DNA of 25,496 nucleotides from Dehalococcoidales bacterium. GTDB taxonomy: Bacteria > Chloroflexota > Dehalococcoidia > Dehalococcoidales > UBA3254. Shown here piece by piece: positions 14,670-22,006 of the stretch. Where the stretch lies: NCBI GenBank assembly GCA_016926695.1, contig JAFGOB010000172.1:1-25496 (forward strand), in the 5' to 3' direction. Numbering within the stretch: position 1 is the first letter of the stretch; every line of letters starts with the position of its first letter. The position numbers and the translations under genes were made by a program. The notes below the pieces were generated by a model. It was given only the letters and a program-made list of their open reading frames with translations, did no database searches and was not told the origin of the DNA.

Positions 14670-17339
14670 TTACTTGAGGCTCTTGACGGGAGGCCGGTTT
14701 TCTTTGGAGGGTATGGGCGGTTTGCCGGCCTCTTTCACGAAGTCCTGGGGAGTGCGGCCTATCAGTTCTTCTCCCTCAAATTCGAACCTGATCACCGTCA
14801 TATTCTCGTTGTCAGGGTCGGGACCCAGCGAAATGACGGTCGTTCCGGGCTTGAGCTCGGCGATCCTGTCCATAGAATCCTCGGCGAAAATGGGGATGCG
14901 GGGCATCTCCCCGACAATCCTGCTTTCTATCGGCTCACGCTCTCGGACCTTCTCCCGCTCTTCATGCTTTTCCAGCAATGAGATTACCCTGTCGAGATGG
15001 GTCTCGTCGATCTTCAGCATCTCTATCAGATCTTTCCTGCCAAACGGGGTCAGGTTTTTGAGATCATCTACGCTTACCCCGGCCACCTGGCAGTAGTAGT
15101 CGTCAAAGGCCTTGCCCGCGTTTTCCCACATGCGCAGCTTTTCTATGACGGCCCGGTCTTCGGTCTCAATCAGGTTCTGGCCGAGGATACGTCCCAGATG
15201 TTCGGCGCCACCCGCCTCATATCTGATTCTTACAACCTTATTTTCAGCCTGTCCGGCTTTAAAGTCCGGATCAAGTGCTTCCACCACCTGTCCGCCCTCC
15301 AGGGGGTCCAGCGCCACTCTGGCAACGTTATCGATATCCTCAAAAACAATGACGATATCTCCCTTCTTCCCGGCCACTCTGAAAGGCCTGCCCTTCTCCC
15401 TGGGCTTCTGTACCGCCGCACTGTCTACCCAGCCGGTCAATTTATCCTGGTAGCTCACCTTGGTCCTGTCCTTGGCAGTCAGCAGCTCCAGCACCTCGGC
15501 CCCGTCCGGTATGGTACCGGTTTTCTCCCATCCGTTGCGGTCATTGTAGACATCCACATCCTTACCGCCGCCGTTGATGACCATGGGCTCTCCCTCTTCA
15601 TTCTCCTCTTCCGGCTCCACCTCATCCCCTGTTCCAAGGAACTCACCCAGCCGGTGCCCCCAGCCCAGGTGCAGTCCCGCTGGCTTGCTTTTTGGTATTC
15701 CTGCCCGGTCTAGTATGGTCCATACCGTAGCATTGCAGTTCTCGCCGCTCAGTTGCAGTCTCTTGAATTTGGAGGCGACATACGGTACATTCATATCCCC
15801 GATTACCGAAGTGGCTTCTATCAGCGCATCCAGCTTGTCCGCTGCCTGCTGGCCCTTCATGACCGTCTTTGACGGCGCTGACGGGTCCCAGTCCACCGTA
15901 CCGGGCGCATATTCACCCATATCGGCCTTGACATTCCCACCCAGACCCGGACCACCCCGGAAATAGTACTGTTTTCCCTCAGGGCCGGTATACACGATGA
16001 AGAGGTGGAAACCCAGCAGTCTCTTCCATTCCCCTCCCCAGTAGGTTGAGCGTACGTCAATGCGCGGTCCACCGGCCAGTTTGGCCTTCTTGTCTTCCTC
16101 GCTTACCGTCACCGCACCGGTAAAGCCTTCTTTGTCCAGGAACGACTGCGTCTCGGGCGCGGCCACCCCTCTCGATATTATACCGGCGTACTTATTTCGC
16201 ATTTCAAGCGCTTTCGGCAGGTATTTCTCTTCCAGCTCACCTTTTTCTTCGTCCGTCAGGGCTGTCTTGCCGGGAGCACTCAGGAAAAATTTGTTTCTGA
16301 CAATGACAGCATATTGGGCCAGCAGGAATGCCCGGACGACGTCTTTCAGGCTGTCCGCGGCGCTCCTGGCCTTGCTCCCGCTGAAATTACCGGCCAGCCT
16401 GGACAGCCAACTGGTAACATTGGTGAGCTTCTGCTGGTGCTCAACCGGCACATATTGATTGGCCCAGAGCCCGTAATCGACATAGTCGGGATTGGCCGGG
16501 ATGGCAGTGCGAAAGGCCTGCCGCGCCTCTTCGGTCATATCCCTCTGTATGATCTGAAGTGAAGAACGCTTGATTCCGGCGACTTGCCCGCTTCCGGTAC
16601 CGCCACCCTCCTGCTGCACCACGTGAGTCAGCTCATGGGCGATCAGCCTCCGTCCGCCGGATGAAGAGGGGTTGTACTCCCCCTCACGGAAGAATACGTC
16701 CTGTCCGGTGGTGAAGGCTTTTGCGCCGAGCTGCCGGTTCAGTTCATCCGCCCGGCGGTCGGTATGCATGCGCACCCTGCTGAAATCGGCTCCGAAGGCC
16801 TGCTCCATCGGCCCCCTTACCCTGGGAGAAATGGGCTGACCGCCTCCGCGCGCGCTGTTGATGCTCTTTTCAATGCCTTCAGTATCGATATCCGTCCGGC
16901 TGTCCGTCCGGCTGTCCGTACGGCTGGCCTGAAGCTCTTCCTCCTCCTGCGCAGGCTGGAGGCCATAAGCCTGCTCCGTCCCGCCTCCGATCACCCTGTC
17001 AGCCATTCCTTCCGCTTCCTGCTCAAACACATCGTCCGGCTGGCTGACCGTCAGCCTGGCCTGAAGCGCCTGTGAGCTGAGCAGCCTTTGTACATAGGAG
17101 TTGCCGTAGGTCCTTTGCAGTTGCAGCACGATCCTGCTGCGCTCCCCGGCGGACTGAGCGGCTCTCAGACCGGCGGCATGCCGTTCCAACTGCGGTTGGT
17201 AGGGGGTTTCAATTGCCGCTAAAATATCCTTTGCTGGCTGGTCTGCCTGTCGTCTGGATTGCCCGGTCTTCTGTCCGGCAGGCTGTTTTTTCTCCGTATC
17301 ACCCTTTCGTCGATCCGCCCTGGTAATAACTGCCTTCAT
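14670..17339 (-). CDS. eCIS-core DUF4157 protein with permuted papain-like and SH3-like regions (candidate toxin/cargo)
   Basis: An 889-residue, largely hydrophilic protein without signal peptide. The N-terminus has the family tokens LQRTYGNSYVQRLL (74-87) and PDDVFEQEAEGMADRVI (101-117). The DUF4157 domain (about 167-247) contains SRVRMHTDRRADELNRQLGA and a HELTH motif (235-239). DUF4157 marks proteins linked to extracellular contractile injection systems (eCIS) and is often a module attached to effectors. A middle region has GFHLFIVYTG (His445) and YYFRGGPG, then ENCNATVWTIL (Cys535). That His-before-Cys order matches circularly permuted NlpC/P60, LRAT and YiiX-like folds. An SH3b-like stretch follows (about 593-645) and further beta-rich segments (656-725, 812-870). 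An acidic linker (571-585) separates the parts. TGGAGG precedes the start. The catalytic role is inference; DUF4157 is firm. Confidence 0.85.
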   Translation of the reverse strand: MKAVITRADRRKGDTEKKQPAGQKTGQSRRQADQPAKDILAAIETPYQPQLERHAAGLRAAQSAGERSRIVLQLQRTYGNSYVQRLLSSQALQARLTVSQPDDVFEQEAEGMADRVIGGGTEQAYGLQPAQEEEELQASRTDSRTDSRTDIDTEGIEKSINSARGGGQPISPRVRGPMEQAFGADFSRVRMHTDRRADELNRQLGAKAFTTGQDVFFREGEYNPSSSGGRRLIAHELTHVVQQEGGGTGSGQVAGIKRSSLQIIQRDMTEEARQAFRTAIPANPDYVDYGLWANQYVPVEHQQKLTNVTSWLSRLAGNFSGSKARSAADSLKDVVRAFLLAQYAVIVRNKFFLSAPGKTALTDEEKGELEEKYLPKALEMRNKYAGIISRGVAAPETQSFLDKEGFTGAVTVSEEDKKAKLAGGPRIDVRSTYWGGEWKRLLGFHLFIVYTGPEGKQYYFRGGPGLGGNVKADMGEYAPGTVDWDPSAPSKTVMKGQQAADKLDALIEATSVIGDMNVPYVASKFKRLQLSGENCNATVWTILDRAGIPKSKPAGLHLGWGHRLGEFLGTGDEVEPEEENEEGEPMVINGGGKDVDVYNDRNGWEKTGTIPDGAEVLELLTAKDRTKVSYQDKLTGWVDSAAVQKPREKGRPFRVAGKKGDIVIVFEDIDNVARVALDPLEGGQVVEALDPDFKAGQAENKVVRIRYEAGGAEHLGRILGQNLIETEDRAVIEKLRMWENAGKAFDDYYCQVAGVSVDDLKNLTPFGRKDLIEMLKIDETHLDRVISLLEKHEEREKVREREPIESRIVGEMPRIPIFAEDSMDRIAELKPGTTVISLGPDPDNENMTVIRFEFEGEELIGRTPQDFVKEAGKPPIPSKENRPPVKSLK
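16894..16926. repeat. 12-bp tandem repeat inside the DUF4157 gene
   Basis: About 2.75 copies of a 12-bp unit (GTCCGGCTGTCC), encoding repeated Ser-Arg-Thr-Asp at residues 139-150 in the linker before the DUF4157 domain. The unit is a multiple of three, so copy-number change would keep the frame. Confidence 0.8.
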
Positions 17340-17660
17340 GGGACCTCCAGCACTTACGGATTACCTGACCATGCCCGTATAATACACAGGGCATTATACG
17401 GTATCGATGCTTTATTTTATAACACACTATCATAAAATAACAGGAGAAATTTTACCACGGGACCGTTTCCGGCGCAGCGGGGCCCGAAATTTATCCCGGT
17501 CCGTCACAACCCTCTGTTTATAAACACACCTTTGGATAATAGAATCAATATATCCCGCAGTCCGGCTGTCAGGTGCCGGTTAGTGGAAAAGAAGCGCCCG
17601 ATAATGGTAATATATTTTAATCTTTATTGACCGGTCTGAGAGGCCTTCAGGGAGGAAGCG
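17340..17660. promoter_or_regulatory. Divergent intergenic region with two perfect inverted repeats
   Basis: A 321-bp gap between the minus-strand DUF4157 gene and the plus-strand mutase gene. It holds CCGTATAAT (17375-17383), 9-nt spacer, ATTATACGG (17393-17401); and TTATTTTAT (17412-17420), 11-nt spacer, ATAAAATAA (17432-17440). The first repeat places a TATAAT -10 hexamer on each strand; the minus-strand copy lies about 55 bp upstream of the DUF4157 start. No good -35 is seen for either. The rest (17441-17660) holds no gene; an AT-rich stretch at 17600-17630 may contain the mutase promoter. Confidence 0.65.
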
Positions 17661-19121
17661 ATGCAAAAACCCAGGATAAGCAACAAACGGATCGATGACG
17701 ACCAACTAATGAAATTGAGACGGCAGGAGCTGGACAGATGGCCGACCGGCAGGGAGGTGGACTTCGAGGAAGCAGCCGCCTATCAGCGTAGCCTTCCCGA
17801 TAGCAAAATCTGGTGGAAAGTGATGGTAAAGCTGCGGGAAGAAGGCCGTATGAGCGTCTTTCCCCGGGCGGGAACGCCGATCCTGGAAGATATGATAGAG
17901 CTTTGCCGGTCCCTGAGGGACTCAGGGGTAGTGCTGATCCCGGTTACCACCGACAGCTATACCAGGGCAGGTCAGTTCGAAAAAGTAGAGGATATCCTCA
18001 AGCAATGTTACGAGACGCATAAGCCCCTGCTCAACGGGTATCCCATTATCAATCACGGTGTGAAGAAAACGCGCAGGCTGATTGAAAGCGTGGATGCCGC
18101 CTTCAGCCCGCGGGGCGCCGGCGGCGAAATCGCCATTGCCTCCGGTATGACCACCGCCAGTGTCGGTCTGGGCTTCCTCGGATTCGGAAGCTATACCAAG
18201 AACATGACCGTTAGGGAACTGGTCGCCCGTTCCCAGAACGGCATGAGGACTGTTGGATGGTACGCCGACAGGGGTGTAATACTCTGCACCGATCTGCACG
18301 GCTGGCTGCCCAGCGCTCCTTTTCCCTTGAGCGTCAACATCGTCTGCCTGATCATCGAGGCAGTCACAGCGGCGGAGCAGGGCTTGAAGGCCCTCTACCC
18401 GCTGGTCCACCTGATGGGCAACATGGCCCAGGATATGGCCTGGATCAGGCTTACTCCCAGGCTGATAAGAGAATATCTTGATCTGTTCGGATACAAGGAT
18501 ACCATGGTGGTCGGCTGCTGCCCCTCCCAGACCCCCCTCTTCCCGGTTTCCATGGATGCGGCAGGGGCTTTCGCCTACCTGAACTACATCTCCATGGTAG
18601 GAGCGCTGGCCAAATGCAACGCCGTCGATCTGCGCAGCATCGACGAGGCCGCCGGCATTCCCACCACCAACGCCCATCAACTGAGCTACCGTTCCGCCAA
18701 GTGGATCTTTGATGTCGTCAGGGAACAGGCTATTGAATTCAATGTAAAGGACAGCGCCGGGGAAGAAAGGGTGACCGAAATAGAGGTCAGGTCCATGATC
18801 GACCGGATCCTCGATCTGGGCGACGGCGATATCGTCGACGGGGTCGTTAAGGCGGTGGAGTTCGGTGTACTGGACTCACCCTGGAGCCCCAATGTCAATA
18901 TCAAGGACCAGGTACTGGGCGTGAGGGATGCCAGGGGGGCCTGCCGCTACCTGGAGTTCGGCAATCTGCCCCTGCCCGAGGAAATCAAGGACTTCCACCG
19001 TCAGAAGATCGCCGAAAGAGAGGCGCTGGAGGGTAAAAAGGCCGATTACCACACCGCCGTCAGTGACCTGTGGTCGCTCAGCAAGGGGTGCATAGTGGGT
19101 ATTCCGCCCTTCGACAAATAG
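17661..19121 (+). CDS. glmE: Glutamate (methylaspartate) mutase epsilon-subunit homologue, divergent active site
   Basis: A 486-residue homologue of GlmE/MutE, the TIM-barrel subunit of B12-dependent glutamate mutase (Clostridium cochlearium GlmE is about 483 residues). Full-length agreement includes the RWPTGREVDFEEA start, FPRAG (Arg69, matching Arg66), SYTRAGQ (Arg102, matching Arg100), SPRGA (Arg151, matching Arg149), LLNGYPIINHGVK, DEAAGIPTTNA, KAVEFGVLDSPW and CRYLEFGNLPLPEEIK. By my by-eye alignment, the position of Glu171, which contacts the substrate amino group, is Val168, and Tyr177 is Gly174, while Tyr181 is kept (Tyr178). The three arginines that grip carboxylates therefore remain, but the amino-group contact looks lost. 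No B12-binding S subunit or MutL is nearby. GGGAGG supports the start. Family is secure; substrate is uncertain. Confidence 0.85.
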   Translation: MQKPRISNKRIDDDQLMKLRRQELDRWPTGREVDFEEAAAYQRSLPDSKIWWKVMVKLREEGRMSVFPRAGTPILEDMIELCRSLRDSGVVLIPVTTDSYTRAGQFEKVEDILKQCYETHKPLLNGYPIINHGVKKTRRLIESVDAAFSPRGAGGEIAIASGMTTASVGLGFLGFGSYTKNMTVRELVARSQNGMRTVGWYADRGVILCTDLHGWLPSAPFPLSVNIVCLIIEAVTAAEQGLKALYPLVHLMGNMAQDMAWIRLTPRLIREYLDLFGYKDTMVVGCCPSQTPLFPVSMDAAGAFAYLNYISMVGALAKCNAVDLRSIDEAAGIPTTNAHQLSYRSAKWIFDVVREQAIEFNVKDSAGEERVTEIEVRSMIDRILDLGDGDIVDGVVKAVEFGVLDSPWSPNVNIKDQVLGVRDARGACRYLEFGNLPLPEEIKDFHRQKIAEREALEGKKADYHTAVSDLWSLSKGCIVGIPPFDK

Positions 19122-19400
19122 CCATTAAACAGCATAATGAAAAAATCCTTCTCCCGTCTTCCCCCGTGTCGATAAAAGGTCACGGGGCAGGCTTTAACGA
19201 AAGGGAGAAGCCGGATGTGCTACATATAAAGCATTCTTCTCCCGTACCTTAAAAAATATTAATAGGATAGCGGTATCCGCTTCCTGCTTTGGCTCGCATA
19301 TGACGAGTTGGACGTTTCGCCCACGGCGTATTGTGTGTATAATGATAAGCCTGTGAAGTAGGCTTTCCGTTTACATAGCCGCGCTAATCCGCGGCCTGAG
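19122..19400. other. Structured intergenic region between convergent genes
   Basis: No gene seen in these 279 bases. A nested hairpin is formed by CTTCTCCC (19148-19155) with GGGAGAAG (19203-19210) outside, and CCCCGTG (19162-19168) with CACGGGG (19181-19187) inside. CTTCTCCCGT recurs at 19236-19245 and could pair with the same GGGAGAAG, giving two exclusive folds. A 6-bp GC hairpin (19378-19395) lies just after the minus-strand M20 stop, without a T-run. These may act as convergent transcription barriers. Confidence 0.5.
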
Positions 19401-20564
19401 TCACGGCGTGGTTAAATATCTGACGACTATTTCCGAGAGGTCTTCAACATCCTTCAGATAGGCGAACTCGTCGACCCCGTGCGGGTTCTGCTCCGCTCCG
19501 GCCAGCCCCGTGCCGAATATCCTGGCCTTCCATTCAAATCCCACCGGATCGAGCGGCAGCGACCCCAAAAATCCGTATTTGCCGCTCCTGCCCATTACTT
19601 TCTGTATGATCGCGGAAAGCCTCTCAGCTTCCGGTTCGTCTATCGCCGGCGGTATGGGACGGAAGAACAGCGTCCGCTTGTAGTCCCAGCGGATATCCGG
19701 CACGGACGATAGCGCCTGCATGATCTCGCCTTCGACCAGGTTTGGGTCTTCTTCCGGGATAATGCGCCGGGCAAATGAAATCACGCACTCATCGGGAACG
19801 GTATTGACCTTGATGCCGCCGTTGATCATGGCAATAGTCAGGTTCGGCTTCAGGTAGGGTATTCCCAGACCGGGTGCTACCGGTATCTGCGAGGTCCTTT
19901 CGCCGATACGCTCGCCGAGCGCCAGCAGGGGCCGGCACAGCTTTATGGCCTTTTCGACCGCGTTTTCACCCAGATGAGACCGCGCCTGGTGTACGGACCT
20001 GCCGCGTACGGTAATATCACCGGCCAGAATTCCCAGGGTAGCCGCCTGGACATAGCCGGCATCCGCGTCCAGGCTGAAAAAAATCGATCCCTCTACGGGC
20101 TCAAGGTAGGAGCGGATATAACGCAGCTCGTCACCCCCGCCATGTCCCGTCTCTTCGTCAACGGTCACCATGGCGGACACATCGTACCCGATTGTCCTGT
20201 CCTTTATCCGCTCAAGCGCCATCAGCAGCGATACGATTTCCCCTTTCATATCCACGGCCCCGCGTCCGTATACCTTCCCGTCCTCGATTCTCGGTTCGAA
20301 AGCCTTCCAGCCCTTTGCCGGTACGACGTCAACATGCGTATAGAATATGATCCTGGGTTTCCCCGGATTCCGCCGGTGTACAACCAGGTTGAACCGGCCC
20401 TGACATCCTCCGGCCTGTTCAGCGGGAATAGGGACCTTCTCAGTCACGCATCCGGCCTGCCTGAATAACGGGTCGAGAAAATCTATGGCCTTCTGGTAGT
20501 TATTCCCCGGCGGCACCGAGGTATCAATCGATAATAGTCCCATCAGTACTTGGCGGTAGTCCAT
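19401..20564 (-). CDS. M20 family metallopeptidase (ArgE/DapE/carboxypeptidase G2 type)
   Basis: A 387-residue M20 peptidase or deacylase. Metal and catalytic positions are in place: His77 and Asp79 (YTHVDVVP), Asp105 (GRGAVDMKG, bridging ligand), Glu137 (general base) and Glu138 (DEETGHGGG), Asp166 (SLDADAG), and a C-terminal His near 365 (NPHGVDEF). The lid or dimerisation domain lies around 180-290. The family hydrolyses amide bonds in acyl-amino acids, succinyl-diaminopimelate and dipeptides; which one applies here cannot be read from the sequence. The start has GGAGAGGAG upstream. It lies 79 bp downstream of a dehydrogenase gene on the same strand, so the two probably share a transcript. 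Confidence 0.92.
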   Translation of the reverse strand: MDYRQVLMGLLSIDTSVPPGNNYQKAIDFLDPLFRQAGCVTEKVPIPAEQAGGCQGRFNLVVHRRNPGKPRIIFYTHVDVVPAKGWKAFEPRIEDGKVYGRGAVDMKGEIVSLLMALERIKDRTIGYDVSAMVTVDEETGHGGGDELRYIRSYLEPVEGSIFFSLDADAGYVQAATLGILAGDITVRGRSVHQARSHLGENAVEKAIKLCRPLLALGERIGERTSQIPVAPGLGIPYLKPNLTIAMINGGIKVNTVPDECVISFARRIIPEEDPNLVEGEIMQALSSVPDIRWDYKRTLFFRPIPPAIDEPEAERLSAIIQKVMGRSGKYGFLGSLPLDPVGFEWKARIFGTGLAGAEQNPHGVDEFAYLKDVEDLSEIVVRYLTTP

Positions 20565-20584
20565 CCTTCGTTCTCCTCTCCAAT

Positions 20585-20634
20585 ACCGGAAAACACGTTC
20601 ATTCCGCTTAAAAAGCGGCTGTTTGCCGGTTTTT
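20585..20634. repeat. Long two-tier hairpin between dehydrogenase and M20 genes
   Basis: Outer arms ACCGGaAAACA (20585-20595) and TGTTTgCCGGT (20620-20630), one A-G mismatch. Inner hairpin CCGCTT-AAA-AAGCGG (20604-20618). Five T follow on the plus strand (20630-20634), but no plus-strand gene precedes it. On the minus strand it lies in the operon leader of the M20 gene and may affect message stability or readthrough. Confidence 0.5.
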
Positions 20635-20643
20635 CACTCTCTT

Positions 20644-21546
20644 TTACTGCCCCTGTCTTCCATGGATTTCAATGCCGGAAAGCCGTTCCAGGTACCTGAC
20701 CAGGGCCTGGGTGCCGTTCCTGCCTTCGCCCGCGGCCTGAAGCGAATACAACATCTGGCGTACCAGTGCGGTCACCGGCAGGGGCAATTTCGCGGATTCG
20801 GAGGTCTCCATGGCCAGTTTAAGGTCTTTCTGCAGCAGATCGATCATGAAGCCCGGGCGGAAGTCCCGCCCGATCATGCGCGGCCCCAGGTTGGCCAATT
20901 GCCATGAACCGGCGGCCCCGTCTTTTACCGCTTCGATGGACTTTTCCAGGTCCGCCCCCTGGCTCCGGGCGAAGACCAGGGCTTCGACCACGGCGTTGAG
21001 GTTGCCGGCCACCAGGATCTGGTTCATCAGCTTGACCGTCTGTCCCATGCCGCTCTCACCGACATGGACGATTTGCTTGCCCATGGCCTCGAATACCGGC
21101 CGGCGGTCCTCAAAAATTCCGGCGTCGCCGCCCACCATAATTGACAGCGTCCCGTTGATTGCTCCTTGCTCGCCCCCGCTCACCGGCGCGTCCAGCATAT
21201 GGCACCCCCTGTCACGGAAGCGTCCTGCCATCTCGCGGGTCGCCTGCGGAGAAATGGTGCTCATGTCGATAGCCACCGAACCGGGCTTGAGGCTGTCCAA
21301 TACCCCGTTTTCACCCAGCATAACGCTTTCCACATCCGGAGTGTCCGGTACCATGGTGATTACGGTAGGGCAGGCCGCTGCCAAGTCCCTGATGCAGCCG
21401 GCCTGTTCAGCCCCTTCGGCTGCCAGCCGCTGGGCTTTGGCAGCGGTACGGTTATAAACGACCAATTCAAACCCGGCCCTGATCAGGCTGCGCGCCATGG
21501 GCATACCCATGATCCCCAGTCCGATAAAACCAATGCGCCTTTCCAT
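20644..21546 (-). CDS. NAD(P)-dependent beta-hydroxyacid dehydrogenase (3-hydroxyisobutyrate dehydrogenase family)
   Basis: A 300-residue beta-hydroxyacid dehydrogenase. It has the Rossmann motif GFIGLGIMGMPMARSL (residues 6-21), Asn32-Arg33 at the end of beta-2 (favouring NADP(H)), the substrate-binding DAPVSGGEQGA (119-129), and the catalytic Lys172 in GQTVKLMNQ, with an asparagine four residues on. The family includes 3-hydroxyisobutyrate dehydrogenase and tartronate semialdehyde reductase (GarR/GlxR); the exact substrate is not decidable. The start is set at 21546 because AGGGAG (complement of 21555-21560) stands 8 nt upstream, whereas an in-frame start 39 bp further upstream (21585) lacks one. 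It precedes the M20 gene on the same strand. Confidence 0.92.
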   Translation of the reverse strand: MERRIGFIGLGIMGMPMARSLIRAGFELVVYNRTAAKAQRLAAEGAEQAGCIRDLAAACPTVITMVPDTPDVESVMLGENGVLDSLKPGSVAIDMSTISPQATREMAGRFRDRGCHMLDAPVSGGEQGAINGTLSIMVGGDAGIFEDRRPVFEAMGKQIVHVGESGMGQTVKLMNQILVAGNLNAVVEALVFARSQGADLEKSIEAVKDGAAGSWQLANLGPRMIGRDFRPGFMIDLLQKDLKLAMETSESAKLPLPVTALVRQMLYSLQAAGEGRNGTQALVRYLERLSGIEIHGRQGQ

Positions 21547-21608
21547 TGAAATATCTCCCTGTGCTGAATAAGCGCTGCCGCGCATCCGGAAAACCGTCGC
21601 GCAATCCT

Positions 21609-21637
21609 ATGTTAGCCCGTTAAAAAACGGATTTCAA
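21609..21637 (-). promoter_or_regulatory. Candidate promoter of the dehydrogenase-M20 unit
   Basis: Minus strand: -35 TTGAAA (complement of 21632-21637), 17-bp spacer, -10 TAACAT (complement of 21609-21614). The spacer contains a short CCGTT/AACGG palindrome (21617-21630), a possible operator. The dehydrogenase start is about 60 bp downstream. Confidence 0.5.
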
Positions 21638-21639
21638 AT

Positions 21640-21977
21640 TAGTATCTCGGATTTGACACTTGCTTTTAAAGTACTATTCACTAATTAATTACTATTGGCT
21701 GTACTGCAAAAAGGTCTATTGATTTATTTTTCAGTCTCTGTAGGTGTCATGCTGAATCCCGACGCCGCCTTTTCACCCGTCGTGCAGCATCATCAGGGCG
21801 GGGTGGATTATGGTCTTTATACCTTTTTACATCGGAGTCACTATTTGTTATATAAAAACTTGCTTAAAATAATGACGTAATACAATAACACAATCATCTA
21901 TTGAAATCATTTACATTTATTATACCAATAGATAATGATATGGAATATTACGAAACAATTTTATGTTATGTTTTTCA
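21640..21977. other. AT-rich intergenic stretch, no gene seen
   Basis: This region between the dehydrogenase promoter and the HigBA promoter contains no reading frame with coding character. It marks the shift from core-like to AT-rich accessory composition. A TTGACA at 21653-21658 has no convincing -10 partner. Confidence 0.55.
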
Positions 21978-22006
21978 TTGACAATATAAGAAAATTCGTA
22001 TATTAT
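21978..22006 (+). promoter_or_regulatory. Promoter-like sequence overlapping the higB start
   Basis: TTGACA (21978-21983), 17-bp spacer, TATTAT (22001-22006). The -10 overlaps the only plausible higB start codon at 22005, so either the toxin is made from a different promoter or start, or the message is effectively leaderless. Confidence 0.55.

Noticed and set aside
14530..15966. Several plus-strand frames of 110-240 codons opposite the DUF4157 gene
   Set aside because: Shadows of a GC-rich coding strand; the minus-strand frame has family motifs, a good start and length.
17922..18680. 252-codon minus-strand frame opposite the mutase gene
   Set aside because: Antisense shadow of a well-conserved coding sequence.
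21653..21680. TTGACA followed by TATTCA as a plus-strand promoter
   Set aside because: The -10 matches only three of six positions, the spacer is 16 bp, and no gene follows for over 300 bases.
21695..21880. 61-codon plus-strand frame in the AT-rich gap
   Set aside because: No ribosome-binding site, no motif, low-complexity neighbourhood.
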